Below are positions 31,380-39,361 of a stretch of DNA of 64,000 nucleotides, piece by piece. The notes beneath the pieces were generated by a model. That model saw nothing but the letters and a program-made list of their open reading frames with translations. It was not told the DNA's origin and ran no database searches. Position 1 is the first letter of the stretch; every line of letters starts with the position of its first letter. Location of the stretch: positions 1-64,000 of the forward strand of contig NZ_JAJFAW010000024.1 in NCBI RefSeq assembly GCF_020711255.1. The letters are read 5' to 3'. This DNA is from Hymenobacter plasmatis (lineage in GTDB: Bacteria > Bacteroidota > Bacteroidia > Cytophagales > Hymenobacteraceae). The position numbers were made by a program, and so were the translations under genes.

Positions 31380-33517
31380 GTCCTGGAGGTGAAGTCCATG
31401 CGCTGGATGCGCACGGCGTTGAGGATGGCGAGCAGGGCGACGCCCACATCGGCGAATACGGCTTCCCACATGGTAGCCAGGCCGCCGGCGCCGAGGGCTA
31501 GCACCACGGCTTTCACGGCGAAGGCCAGCCAGATGTTCTGCCAGACCACGCCGTGCGTGGCCACGGCGATGCGGCGGGCGGTGGCAATCTTGCTCGGGTG
31601 GTCGGTTTGGATGACGACGTCGGCCGTTTCGATGGTGGCGTCGGAGCCGAGGCCGCCCATGGCAATGCCGACGTCGGCCAGCGCCACCACGGGGGCATCG
31701 TTCACGCCGTCGCCGACGAAGGCCAGGCGATGGCCGGCAGCCTTCAGCCGCTCGACGTGGGCGGCTTTGTACTCGGGCAGCAGCCCACCGTGGGCTTCGG
31801 TGATGCCCAGGGTCTGGGCCACGCGCTGCACGATGCTGTCTTTGTCGCCGGAGAGCATAACGATGGTGTTGATGCCCTGGGCTTTGAGCTCGCGCACAGC
31901 CTGGGCAGCATCTTCTTTGATTTCGTCGGCCACGGTGAGGTAGCCGGCATATTGGTTGCCCACGGCCACGACCACAATGCTGTCGACCATCTGGTCGATT
32001 TCGGCGGGGTACGCGACGTTGAATTTCTTCAGCAGTTTGGTGTTGCCGGCCAGCACCTCGTGTCCGTCGACGCGGCCGCGCAGGCCGTGGCCGGAAATTT
32101 CCTCGACGTTTCCAACGGCAAGGGCCGGGTCGGTGGGCTGGACGTACTGCACCAGCGCCTGGGCGATGGGGTGTGTGGACTTGGCTTCGAGGGCCGCCGC
32201 CAGGGCCGTGAACCGGCCTTCGGTCTGGCCGGGGGCGGTGACGACCTGCTGCACGGCGAACACGCCCTTGGTGAGGGTGCCGGTTTTGTCCAGCACCACG
32301 GTGTCAATCTCGCGCAGGACGTCGAGAAAATTGGAGCCTTTGAATAGTACGCCCGCTTTGGAGGCAGCGCCGATGCCGCCGAAGTAGCCCAACGGAATGC
32401 TGATGACCAGGGCGCAGGGGCAAGAAATCACCAGGAACACCAAGGCCCGGTAGAGCCAGTCGCGGAGCACATACTCGTCCACGAAGAAGTAGGGCAGGAA
32501 GGTGAGCAGCAGCGCCAGGGCCACCACGATGGGCGTGTAGATACGGGCGAAAGTGGTGATGAACTGCTGGGTCTTGGCTTTGCGGCCCACCGCGTCCTGC
32601 ACCATCACCAGAATCTTGCTCAGCTTGGTGTCTTTAAAGGCGGCGGTGACGGCAATCTGGCTCAGCGTGTCCTGGTTTATCATGCCGGCCAGCACAGTTT
32701 CGCCCATCTGCTTGGTTTGGGGCACGGACTCGCCGGTGAGGGCGGCCGTGTTGAAGGTGCCGCGCTCGGACTGCAGGGTGCCGTCAAGGGCCACTTTCTC
32801 ACCGGGCTTTACTTCGATGACATCTCCTACTACTACCTCTTTGGGGTCGAGCACGAGACGTTGGCCGCCGCGCAGCACGCCTACTTCGGTAGCCTGGATT
32901 TCGAGCAGGGCCTGGATGCTGCGCTTGGCGCGGTTCACGGCCGCGTCCTGAAACAGCTCGCCCACAGTATAAAAGAGCATCACGGCCACGCCTTCGGCGT
33001 ATTCGCCCAGAGCAAACGCGCCAATGGTGGCGATGCCCATGAGCAGGAACTCGTTGAAGACGTTGCCGCTTGGGATGCTTTGGATGGCCGAGCGAATGAC
33101 CTTCCAGCCCACCAGCAAGTAGGCCACGCCGTACCAAATGGGGCGCACGTAGCCGGTAAAGAAGCTCGCTTGGTAGTAGTCCAGGGCAATGCCGGCCAGC
33201 AGGAGCACCAGGCTGATGCCGGGCACCAGGTAGGGATTGGTGCCGGCAGGGCCGTGGTCGTGTTCGTCCTCGCTGCCGTGGTCATGGTCGGCGGGCTCCT
33301 CTTTGGCGACATTTCCTTTGTCCGCCACACGATTGCCGGCGGGGTAGTTGTAGCCCGCGTGCTCCGTGTGGTCGTGGCCGGGCACGTCGTGGCCTTCGGG
33401 CTTGGTGGCGGCCTCGGGCGTGAGCTGGGCGCGGGTGAGGGCGCCCACGTTTTCGGGCTGCACCTGCTTGGCGGTGTTCAGCTCCTCGTTGAGGTTATTG
33501 AATGAAGGGTCGGGCAT
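31376..33517 (-). CDS. Heavy-metal-translocating P1B-type ATPase
   Basis: This 713-residue pump has a His/Asp-rich N-terminus in place of a CxxC domain (GHDVPGHDHTEH, ADHDHGSEDEHDHG). It has the intramembrane SCPCALVIS motif, phosphorylation loop VLDKTGTLTKG, the P1B-specific STHPIAQAL, and GDGVNDAPVVALADVGIAM. CPC with a His-rich tail fits a zinc/cadmium/lead or related divalent exporter; copper is less likely but not excluded. A decayed efflux adaptor lies just upstream on the same strand, indicating a former larger metal-resistance operon. Confidence 0.93.
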   Translation of the reverse strand: MPDPSFNNLNEELNTAKQVQPENVGALTRAQLTPEAATKPEGHDVPGHDHTEHAGYNYPAGNRVADKGNVAKEEPADHDHGSEDEHDHGPAGTNPYLVPGISLVLLLAGIALDYYQASFFTGYVRPIWYGVAYLLVGWKVIRSAIQSIPSGNVFNEFLLMGIATIGAFALGEYAEGVAVMLFYTVGELFQDAAVNRAKRSIQALLEIQATEVGVLRGGQRLVLDPKEVVVGDVIEVKPGEKVALDGTLQSERGTFNTAALTGESVPQTKQMGETVLAGMINQDTLSQIAVTAAFKDTKLSKILVMVQDAVGRKAKTQQFITTFARIYTPIVVALALLLTFLPYFFVDEYVLRDWLYRALVFLVISCPCALVISIPLGYFGGIGAASKAGVLFKGSNFLDVLREIDTVVLDKTGTLTKGVFAVQQVVTAPGQTEGRFTALAAALEAKSTHPIAQALVQYVQPTDPALAVGNVEEISGHGLRGRVDGHEVLAGNTKLLKKFNVAYPAEIDQMVDSIVVVAVGNQYAGYLTVADEIKEDAAQAVRELKAQGINTIVMLSGDKDSIVQRVAQTLGITEAHGGLLPEYKAAHVERLKAAGHRLAFVGDGVNDAPVVALADVGIAMGGLGSDATIETADVVIQTDHPSKIATARRIAVATHGVVWQNIWLAFAVKAVVLALGAGGLATMWEAVFADVGVALLAILNAVRIQRMDFTSRT

Positions 33518-33599
33518 GGCGTGGATGGGCTATTCTTCCGCTTCGGCATTCTTGAGCTGGCCAAGGAGTGCATACGCACTTTCAATGGAAAAATCGCAA

Positions 33600-33870
33600 C
33601 GGTAGGCCTGGTGCGGCGGGCAAGTGGACTTCGATGTAGCCGTCCTCGCTTACACCCCGGGTGACTGGCACCAAGCAGTAGGTGGCGGCACCAGCCTTGG
33701 TGGCCGAGTCGGCCGGCGGCCACGAAGATGTAATTCGGGGAGCCGTGCTGCACCACGGCTTTGTCGGGCTGCGTGGGCAGGGCGACGCGGTTGTTTCCGA
33801 GGAAGGCCCGCACGAACGTGCCGGGCAATAGCTCCCCGTGGCTGGGCAGTCTACGCAGCTAAGTCTTACA
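33600..33870 (-). pseudogene. Decayed HlyD/CzcB-type efflux adaptor (membrane fusion protein) fragment
   Basis: On the minus strand the pieces LPSHGELLPGTFVRAFLGNN, VALPTQPDKAVVQHGSPNYI and, in a second frame, YCLVPVTRGVSEDGYIEVHL follow each other. They match the C-terminal part of RND-efflux periplasmic adaptors (LPGxFV..., ALP..Avv..G...yvFv, V..G...G.veV). The frame changes near 33710. No N-terminal part remains. It lies directly upstream of the P-type ATPase gene. Confidence 0.7.
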
Positions 33871-33979
33871 TACATAGGCACAACACGAACACTTGAGCTC
33901 AAGTAAACGGTGGCTCAGGCAAACGAGGGAATCCCGACCGGTTTTTCTCTCGGCAACCCCTCGCCCGGGAAGGCTTCCG

Positions 33980-34459
33980 TTAGAACTGTACCGTAGTGAA
34001 CACGCCGTTCGTGATGGTGGTGTACGGGCCCGGAATTGAGCTACTTGAGGCACTGACCTTCCCGGCGAAGCGACCGGAAAAGCTTCCTTCGCCGGTAGGA
34101 GTCAGCGTGAAGCTCGTGCCGGCAAAATTGTACGGCGAGCCATTGCCGCCGGTGTAGACCAACAGGTTGTGCAGTAAGTAGGTGCTGGTCGGGGAGCCGG
34201 GCACTTTGTACAGGCTCAGGCGAAGCCGGCCCACTCCCCCAGCGGCCGGAGTCGGCGTCAGGTCGAGGAAATCATAGAACGTGCCGCCAATACTGCCCGC
34301 GCTGCGAGTGGCTTTGGCTTGGCAACTGATGGTGGTGCCGTCCAGCTGGAAGCTGCCCGTATTGGGAGCTGGGGATGCCTCTTCTTTCTTCGAGCAACCG
34401 AAGGCACTCATTAATAAAGCAGTGGCTACGAAGGGCGTGGCGAGGAGGCGTACGTTCAT
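33980..34459 (-). CDS. Hypothetical lipoprotein
   Basis: The ATG at 34459 gives 159 residues with a lipobox (VATALLMSAFGC) near residue 22, followed by KKEEASPAP. The mature region is Ser/Thr/Gly-rich and strand-like (GSFQLDGTTISCQAKATRSA, GSFSGRFAGKVSAS), as in many small Bacteroidota lipoproteins of unknown role. No named domain. A TATATTTG box lies 72 nt upstream. Confidence 0.65.
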   Translation of the reverse strand: MNVRLLATPFVATALLMSAFGCSKKEEASPAPNTGSFQLDGTTISCQAKATRSAGSIGGTFYDFLDLTPTPAAGGVGRLRLSLYKVPGSPTSTYLLHNLLVYTGGNGSPYNFAGTSFTLTPTGEGSFSGRFAGKVSASSSSIPGPYTTITNGVFTTVQF

Positions 34460-34530
34460 GACGGGTGGAGGTAGCAGCTGGGGCGCAGCACCGCTAGACG
34501 GTTGACTTTGACAAGCTGGCTGGTGACAAG

Positions 34531-34538
34531 CAAATATA
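34531..34538 (-). promoter_or_regulatory. Bacteroidota -7 promoter box (TATATTTG)
   Basis: TATATTTG on the minus strand precedes the lipoprotein gene by 72 nt. The surrounding 220 bp are AT-richer than the window average and contain no gene. Confidence 0.45.
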
Positions 34539-34682
34539 GAAATGCTGTTGTTTACCATTGACAAAAACAAAGGGCAAAGCGGAGCCACGGCCCGGGCCAG
34601 CGCTGCTGCTAAAGCAAAATGCTAAAGCCTTCAACCGCATTGCTTTGCAGCGGAGGCCAACTACCCCACAACGTAAACTACA

Positions 34683-35987
34683 TTACTTAAACCGGCAGCT
34701 CAGAATCGTCACATCGTCGGCAAATTGCGCGTTGTGGTCGCTGAAGGCGTTGATGCTGCTCAGGAGTTCCTGGTGCAGCTTGGGCAGCGGCAGGTAGCGG
34801 TTGCGCTGCAGCACGGAGAGCACGCCTTCTTCGCCAAACTCGTTGCCCTCGGCATCAAACACTTCGGTGAGGCCGTCGGTGTAGAGCAGCAGCAGGGATT
34901 GAGCTGGAATGTGGATTTCGCCCACGCGCAGCAAGGGCAGCTCTTCCATGATGCCGAGCATGACGGTGCCGTGTTTCAGGGTCTGAACGGCCGCGTTGTC
35001 GGTGATGAGCAGCGGGTCGTTGTGGCCGGCGTTTACGTAGTGTAAGTGGCGGGTACGGCGGTCGTAAATGCCCAGAAAGGCCGTGATAAATTTCTCGCCG
35101 CCGGAGTTGCGAAACAGCAAGTGGTTGAGCTCGGGCACGATGGTGGCCAGCTCAACGCCCTGGCGCAGCAGCGTGCGCAGCCCGGCCTGGAAGTTCGACA
35201 TCAGCAGCGAGGCCGGCACGCCTTTGCCGCTCACGTCGGCCACGCACAGCAGCAGGCGGTGCTCGTCGATTTCGACCACGTCGTAGTAGTCTCCGCCGAT
35301 TTCGGTATGGGGTACGTAGCTGCGCTCAATGGCCAGGTGGCTGTCGTTGGGCAGGTTGCGCGGGAAGAGCATGGCCTGCACCTCCTGCGCAATTTCAATT
35401 TCCTTGCGCACGGCCGCATCGGCCACGCGCTGCGCTTGCAGGCGGTGGTTTTCCACGGCCCCAATCAGCGTATTGGTCAGGGAGCCCAGAAAGGGAATGA
35501 GCTGCTGCCGGTCGAAGTCGCTGCGCAGCCCACCCACAAACACGTACGCGGCCACCTGCTTCTGCCGCATGATGGGGATTACCAGTTCGTACCGGTCCCA
35601 GGCCGGGGGTAGGTGCAGGTCTTCCACGGCCTGGGGCTGCGTGACGCCGCCTTCTATGAGGTGCTGGGAGAGGGTGAGCTTTTCGGCCTCGGCCATGTCG
35701 CAGCCCAGGGCAATGCGCACCCGAAAACCGTCGTCTTCCAGGGCAAACATCAGGAGCTGCACCACGTTGCGCTGGCCCTGCAGGGTGAGGCGCAGCATGT
35801 GGTAGAGCTCGTCGACGGTGTGGTCGCGCGCCGTCATGTCGTGCGCAATGCCCAACACGGTATCCAACTCAAACTGCTTGAGCAGCAGCTGCCGCCGGAG
35901 CTGCTTGAGCTGCTCGCCATGCGTTGCCTGGCTCTCAACGGGGTCGGCTAACGGCTCAGCAGAAGAAATTGAAGACGCAGAGGGCAT
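34683..35987 (-). CDS. GAF-like / SpoIIE-type PP2C protein phosphatase
   Basis: This 434-residue regulator has an N-terminal GAF-like sensor region (about 35-190; LLLKQFELDTVLGIAHDMTA), a short coiled-coil, and a PP2C/SpoIIE phosphatase domain. The last shows HTEIGGDYYDVVEIDEHRLL (metal Asp), CVADVSGKGVPASLLMS and LLLYTDGLTEVFDAEGNEFG. Such RsbU-like enzymes act on phosphorylated STAS antagonists in partner switching; a STAS protein is encoded at 62845, but no anti-sigma kinase is in the window. Its promoter box overlaps the stop codon of the upstream permease gene. Confidence 0.9.
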   Translation of the reverse strand: MPSASSISSAEPLADPVESQATHGEQLKQLRRQLLLKQFELDTVLGIAHDMTARDHTVDELYHMLRLTLQGQRNVVQLLMFALEDDGFRVRIALGCDMAEAEKLTLSQHLIEGGVTQPQAVEDLHLPPAWDRYELVIPIMRQKQVAAYVFVGGLRSDFDRQQLIPFLGSLTNTLIGAVENHRLQAQRVADAAVRKEIEIAQEVQAMLFPRNLPNDSHLAIERSYVPHTEIGGDYYDVVEIDEHRLLLCVADVSGKGVPASLLMSNFQAGLRTLLRQGVELATIVPELNHLLFRNSGGEKFITAFLGIYDRRTRHLHYVNAGHNDPLLITDNAAVQTLKHGTVMLGIMEELPLLRVGEIHIPAQSLLLLYTDGLTEVFDAEGNEFGEEGVLSVLQRNRYLPLPKLHQELLSSINAFSDHNAQFADDVTILSCRFK

Positions 35988-36029
35988 ACAGCAAGGTAAG
36001 CAAGGCGAAGGAAACACGCGCCATTGGCA

Positions 36030-36037
36030 CAAATTTA
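36030..36037 (-). promoter_or_regulatory. Bacteroidota -7 promoter box (TAAATTTG) overlapping a stop codon
   Basis: TAAATTTG on the minus strand lies 42 nt above the phosphatase ATG. Its first three bases are the TAA stop of the ABC permease gene (36035-36037). Confidence 0.55.
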
Positions 36038-37240
36038 ACCGGCCACCGGGGTTTTGGGGTCGTAGGCATCGCGCAGGCCGTTACCGAGCAGGTTGAAGCT
36101 GAGCACCAGCAGCGAGATGGCCGCGCCCGGCAGCAGCGTGAGCCACAAGCCGGCCTCGGTGCCCAGCAGGTCGTAGCCTTCCTTCACCATGAGGCCCCAG
36201 CTGGGCGCGGGGGGCTGCACGCCCAGGCCCAGAAAGCTCAGGCCGGCTTCGAGCAGAATAGCCGCCGCAAAGTTACTGGTGGCCAGCACAATGAGCGGGC
36301 CGCGCATGTTGGGCAGCAAATGCTGGGCAATGAGCCGCGAGGTGGGCAGGCCCAGGACCCGGCCAGCCTCGACATACGTGGCCGAGCGCAGGCTGAGCAT
36401 CTGGCCGCGCACCACGCGGGCCACGTCGACCCACATGGTGAGGCCCACGGCCACAAAGCTGACCCACACGCCTTTGCTATCCAAGGCCAGCGAAATGGCA
36501 ATGACCAGCATGATGCCCGGAATGCTCCACACCACGGTCATCACGCCCAGCAAAACCGAATCGACCCAGCCGCCGAAATAACCGGCCACCGCGCCCACCG
36601 CCATGCCCAGCACCAGCGAAATAAGCACTGCCACCAGCCCAATTCCCAGGGAAATGCGCGTGCCCAGCAGCAGGCGGCTCAACTCGTCGCGCCCGGCCTT
36701 GTCGGTGCCTAGCAGGTAGGTGCGGTTGATGAGGTGGTGTTGCTGCACCTCACGCTGCAGCTCGGCCGGGGGGCCGGGGTGGCCCACCACGGTGGCCAGC
36801 GCCAGGCGGCGCAGCCGGCCGGCTTCGGCCGAATGCACGCCCCGGGGTTTCAGGATAATGGAGTCGCCCGAAAATTCGTAGCCACCAATGGGTGTTTCCT
36901 GCACGTCGGGCTCGCGGCCGTGCAACCAGGTACTGAAGATATTATCGGCGCCCTGGCCGTTGCGGGCCGAATCGGGCAGGGGCTGGCGGAGCAGCAGCAC
37001 GTGCAGCACGGGCCGCTCCTTTTGAATCTGGACGAAGCCGTGGTTGGCGTTGGGCGAGTTGTCGGGCAGCACCCAGTAGCCCAGCAGCGCCACCACCGTG
37101 CACAGGGCAATAAAGGCCAGGCCGGCCACGGCGGGCCGGTTTTGCCACAGGCGCTGGCGCACGTAGTAGCCCGGCGGCCGGGCCACCGCACTGGCCTGGG
37201 CGGCCGCGGCCGCAGGTGCGCTCGAAACTGCTGTTGCCAC
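36035..37240 (-). CDS. ABC transporter permease, oligopeptide (OppC/DppC) type
   Basis: A permease of 401 residues. The first helix follows an OppC_N-like segment (YYVRQRLWQNRPAVAGLAFI). A long extracytoplasmic region holds YLLGTDKAGRDELSRLLLGT, the usual OppC signature. The permease core has VEAGRVLGLPTSRLIAQHLL (EAA loop) and ends LSFNLLGNGLRDAYDPKT. It imports peptides or related solutes, but no OppA, OppB, OppD or OppF gene adjoins, so the complex must be completed from elsewhere. An 85-residue gene starts 3 bp upstream. Confidence 0.88.
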   Translation of the reverse strand: MATAVSSAPAAAAAQASAVARPPGYYVRQRLWQNRPAVAGLAFIALCTVVALLGYWVLPDNSPNANHGFVQIQKERPVLHVLLLRQPLPDSARNGQGADNIFSTWLHGREPDVQETPIGGYEFSGDSIILKPRGVHSAEAGRLRRLALATVVGHPGPPAELQREVQQHHLINRTYLLGTDKAGRDELSRLLLGTRISLGIGLVAVLISLVLGMAVGAVAGYFGGWVDSVLLGVMTVVWSIPGIMLVIAISLALDSKGVWVSFVAVGLTMWVDVARVVRGQMLSLRSATYVEAGRVLGLPTSRLIAQHLLPNMRGPLIVLATSNFAAAILLEAGLSFLGLGVQPPAPSWGLMVKEGYDLLGTEAGLWLTLLPGAAISLLVLSFNLLGNGLRDAYDPKTPVAG

Positions 37241-37242
37241 TA

Positions 37243-37500
37243 TTAGCGGGTGTTGTGCTTCAGCAAGCCCTCCTTGGAGGCCAGGTAGGAAGCGTCGCGG
37301 GCAATGGCGCCAAACGAAGTGGTTTCGTAGGCCAGCTCCGTATCCACATCGGGCCAGTAGCTGCGGATGAGGCCCTGCTCCAGCAAGTTGCGCAGCTGGC
37401 TTTCCAGCTCAGGCGCGGGCAAGCCCGTTTTCTGGAGCAGCGTGCGAAACGGGGTGACGAAGTACAGCTCGTCGAGCAAGTCGAATTCGGGGTCAGTCAC
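37243..37500 (-). CDS. Small hypothetical protein upstream of the Opp-type permease
   Basis: This 85-residue protein, MTDPEFDLLDELYFVTPFRT at its start, reads like a small winged-helix-type fold (LQKTGLPAPELESQLRNLLE, QGLIRSYW). It has no membrane segment. The reading frame ends 2 bp before the permease start, so the two are co-translated. A consensus promoter box lies 29 nt upstream of its ATG. No named family. Confidence 0.65.
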   Translation of the reverse strand: MTDPEFDLLDELYFVTPFRTLLQKTGLPAPELESQLRNLLEQGLIRSYWPDVDTELAYETTSFGAIARDASYLASKEGLLKHNTR

Positions 37501-37528
37501 GGAAAAATGGCGTGAGGAGGTAGTTGGG

Positions 37529-37536
37529 CAAATGTA
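37529..37536 (-). promoter_or_regulatory. Bacteroidota -7 promoter box (TACATTTG)
   Basis: TACATTTG on the minus strand lies 29 nt above the ATG at 37500, likely driving the small protein and permease. Confidence 0.55.
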
Positions 37537-37558
37537 AGGCCACGGGGCGTGTTTACAT

Positions 37559-38086
37559 CTACCGGACAGCTACGGCTCTCCCAGCGGCTACAGCTCCTAG
37601 TTCCTGCGATGCCGCGTAAGCCAGAATAGCGCGAATCTCTTTATCCGTAAGGTTAAAGGCGGGCATCTGCTGCTTGTTGTACTTGTTGAACAGGGCCACG
37701 GCGTACTCGTCGCCGCCGGCCACAAGCTTGCTCGAGTTCTTAATCCAGGGAATCAACCATGACACTGGCCGGCGCTTCGTGATGCCAGCCAGGGCGGGGC
37801 CCACAACCTGCTCATCCACGGCGTGGCACTGCGCGCAGTTATTCTTAAACAAGGCATCTCCCGCCGCAAGTTGAGCTGCTTCTTCTGCCGACACTGGTGT
37901 TGAGACTGTTGGCTTTGTGGAGACAGCCAACGTGTCCGACATAGTTGTCGGCTTTTCAACTCCACTTGCAAATTCCTGAGACGAGAAACCTACTAGTCCC
38001 GCCGCGCTTAGCAGCGTGAACGCAAATAGCACGACAATCAAAGCCATGCCAACCGAAAGTGCGAAACCAACCGAATTGAACCGCAT
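37559..38086 (-). CDS. Membrane-anchored c-type cytochrome
   Basis: This 175-residue protein has an N-terminal anchor (ALSVGMALIVVLFAFTLL), a flexible Ser/Thr/Pro linker, and one haem c site FKNNCAQCHAVD (CxxCH). The axial Met is in KQQMPAFNLTD. It is a periplasm-facing electron carrier; no oxidase or nitrite-reductase genes adjoin. The ATG at 38086 gives the anchor at the very N-terminus; a consensus promoter box is 34 nt upstream. Confidence 0.87.
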   Translation of the reverse strand: MRFNSVGFALSVGMALIVVLFAFTLLSAAGLVGFSSQEFASGVEKPTTMSDTLAVSTKPTVSTPVSAEEAAQLAAGDALFKNNCAQCHAVDEQVVGPALAGITKRRPVSWLIPWIKNSSKLVAGGDEYAVALFNKYNKQQMPAFNLTDKEIRAILAYAASQELGAVAAGRAVAVR

Positions 38087-38119
38087 GAGGAGATGAGCTA
38101 AATTGGAATATATATGCGG

Positions 38120-38127
38120 CAAATTTA
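38120..38127 (-). promoter_or_regulatory. Bacteroidota -7 promoter box (TAAATTTG)
   Basis: TAAATTTG on the minus strand, 34 nt above the cytochrome ATG. Confidence 0.55.
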
Positions 38128-38188
38128 CCTTCCAAGCCTCTCGCACTCATTTATTTTCGCAGAATTCCTAGCTGGCATTCAGCCCAAT

Positions 38189-39361
38189 TTACCGCACCGC
38201 CCTCCCCTTCCACTCATACCCGCCGCGCCAGCCGGCCGCGCCCACGGCCAGCGCATACGGCGCGTACAGCACCTGCAGCGGCAGCAGTCCCCACAGCCAC
38301 TTTCGCTGCCCGAAAAAGGCTAGCACTGGGCTCAGAAACCAGGCATCGGCGCCGAGCTTGATAACCCACGCCGCCAGCACCCACGGCCAGAGCGCCGGCC
38401 AGGCCAGCCCCACTCCTGCTCCGGCGGCCAGGGCCACATTAGCCCCGAGCACCAACACGGCCAGGCGGCGCGGCGCGCGGCTTTGGTAGTGCCGCCACTT
38501 GCTGGCCCAGCGCACTCGCTGGCGCAGCAGTGTGGGTAAGGTGCGGGGCGCGGCCGTGCGCACAATAGCCTTTTCATCTGCCAGAAAATGCACCGTGCCG
38601 GGGAAGGCCGCGTGTATTTTATGCAGCAGAAACTCATCGTCGCCGCTGGCTACGTGGGCGTTATCCACGAAGCCGCCCACGGCCTCGAAGGCACTGCGGC
38701 GATAGGCCAGGTTGGCGCCGTTGCACATGGTAGGCTGCTGGCGCGAGATGCAGGCCCCGCCCACTCCCACCAGGCCCGCAAATTCCAGCCCAACCAGCAA
38801 GTGAAGGAACGTAGCCGGCCCCGTGAGCAGCACCGGCCCGCTGATGAAATTGGCTTGGGGCGCGCGCTCTAACTGCGCCGCGTAGGCCGCCAGCCAGCCC
38901 GGTCCCACCCGGCAGTCGGCGTCGGTGCACACAAGCCAGGGCGCCTTGGCCGCTTGGAAAGCCGCAAACAGAGCAGCTTTTTTACCCGTTTGGGCCGCCG
39001 GCAGCGACACCAGGCGCAGCGCCAGGCCCGTTTCCTGAGCCGCGGCCGTGACCAGCGCCGCCGTGGCATCAGTGGAGTGGTCGTCGGCAATCAGGACTTC
39101 GAAGCAAGCGGCCGGCAGCGCTTGGGCGGCCAAATCCCGCAGGAGCTGGGGCAGGGCTTCGGCTTCGTTGCGGGCCGCGATGAGAACGGAAAAGGTTAAT
39201 GAGGAGTGAGGAGTGAAGAATGAGGAATTGAGCTGGTTTGCCCCCAATTCCTCATTCCTAATTCCTAATTCTTCATTCCCAACCCACCCGCCTCGGAGCC
39301 AGCCCATGAGGCCGGCGTATGCCAGGGGCAAGGCCAGCAGCCCAATTCCCGCTGCTATCAT
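38189..39361 (-). CDS. Family 2 glycosyltransferase with an in-frame palindromic insertion
   Basis: This 390-residue membrane GT2 has one N-terminal helix and a GT-A core: FSVLIAARNEAEALPQLL, ADDHSTDATAA, CTDADCRVGPGWL, SGDDEFLLHK and QRVRWASKW. Three C-terminal helices follow. Residues 29-56, between the first helix and the catalytic domain, come from a palindromic repeat (39195-39283) and read NEELGIRNEELGANQ, then NSSFFTPHSSL. Its ATG overlaps the stop of the LPG-synthase-like gene (ATGA), so the pair is translationally coupled and may build a glycolipid. Confidence 0.87.
   Translation of the reverse strand: MIAAGIGLLALPLAYAGLMGWLRGGWVGNEELGIRNEELGANQLNSSFFTPHSSLTFSVLIAARNEAEALPQLLRDLAAQALPAACFEVLIADDHSTDATAALVTAAAQETGLALRLVSLPAAQTGKKAALFAAFQAAKAPWLVCTDADCRVGPGWLAAYAAQLERAPQANFISGPVLLTGPATFLHLLVGLEFAGLVGVGGACISRQQPTMCNGANLAYRRSAFEAVGGFVDNAHVASGDDEFLLHKIHAAFPGTVHFLADEKAIVRTAAPRTLPTLLRQRVRWASKWRHYQSRAPRRLAVLVLGANVALAAGAGVGLAWPALWPWVLAAWVIKLGADAWFLSPVLAFFGQRKWLWGLLPLQVLYAPYALAVGAAGWRGGYEWKGRAVR
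39195..39283. repeat. Palindromic element, family B copy 3, inside a coding region
   Basis: An imperfect 89-bp palindrome (GTTAATGAGGAGTGAGGAG ... CTAATTCTTCATTCCCAAC; inner stem GAATGAGGAATTG / CAATTCCTCATTC). It lies in frame inside the GT2 gene on the minus strand and encodes NEEL..RNEEL...NSSF..PHSSL, matching copy 1 in the LytTR gene. Confidence 0.8.
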
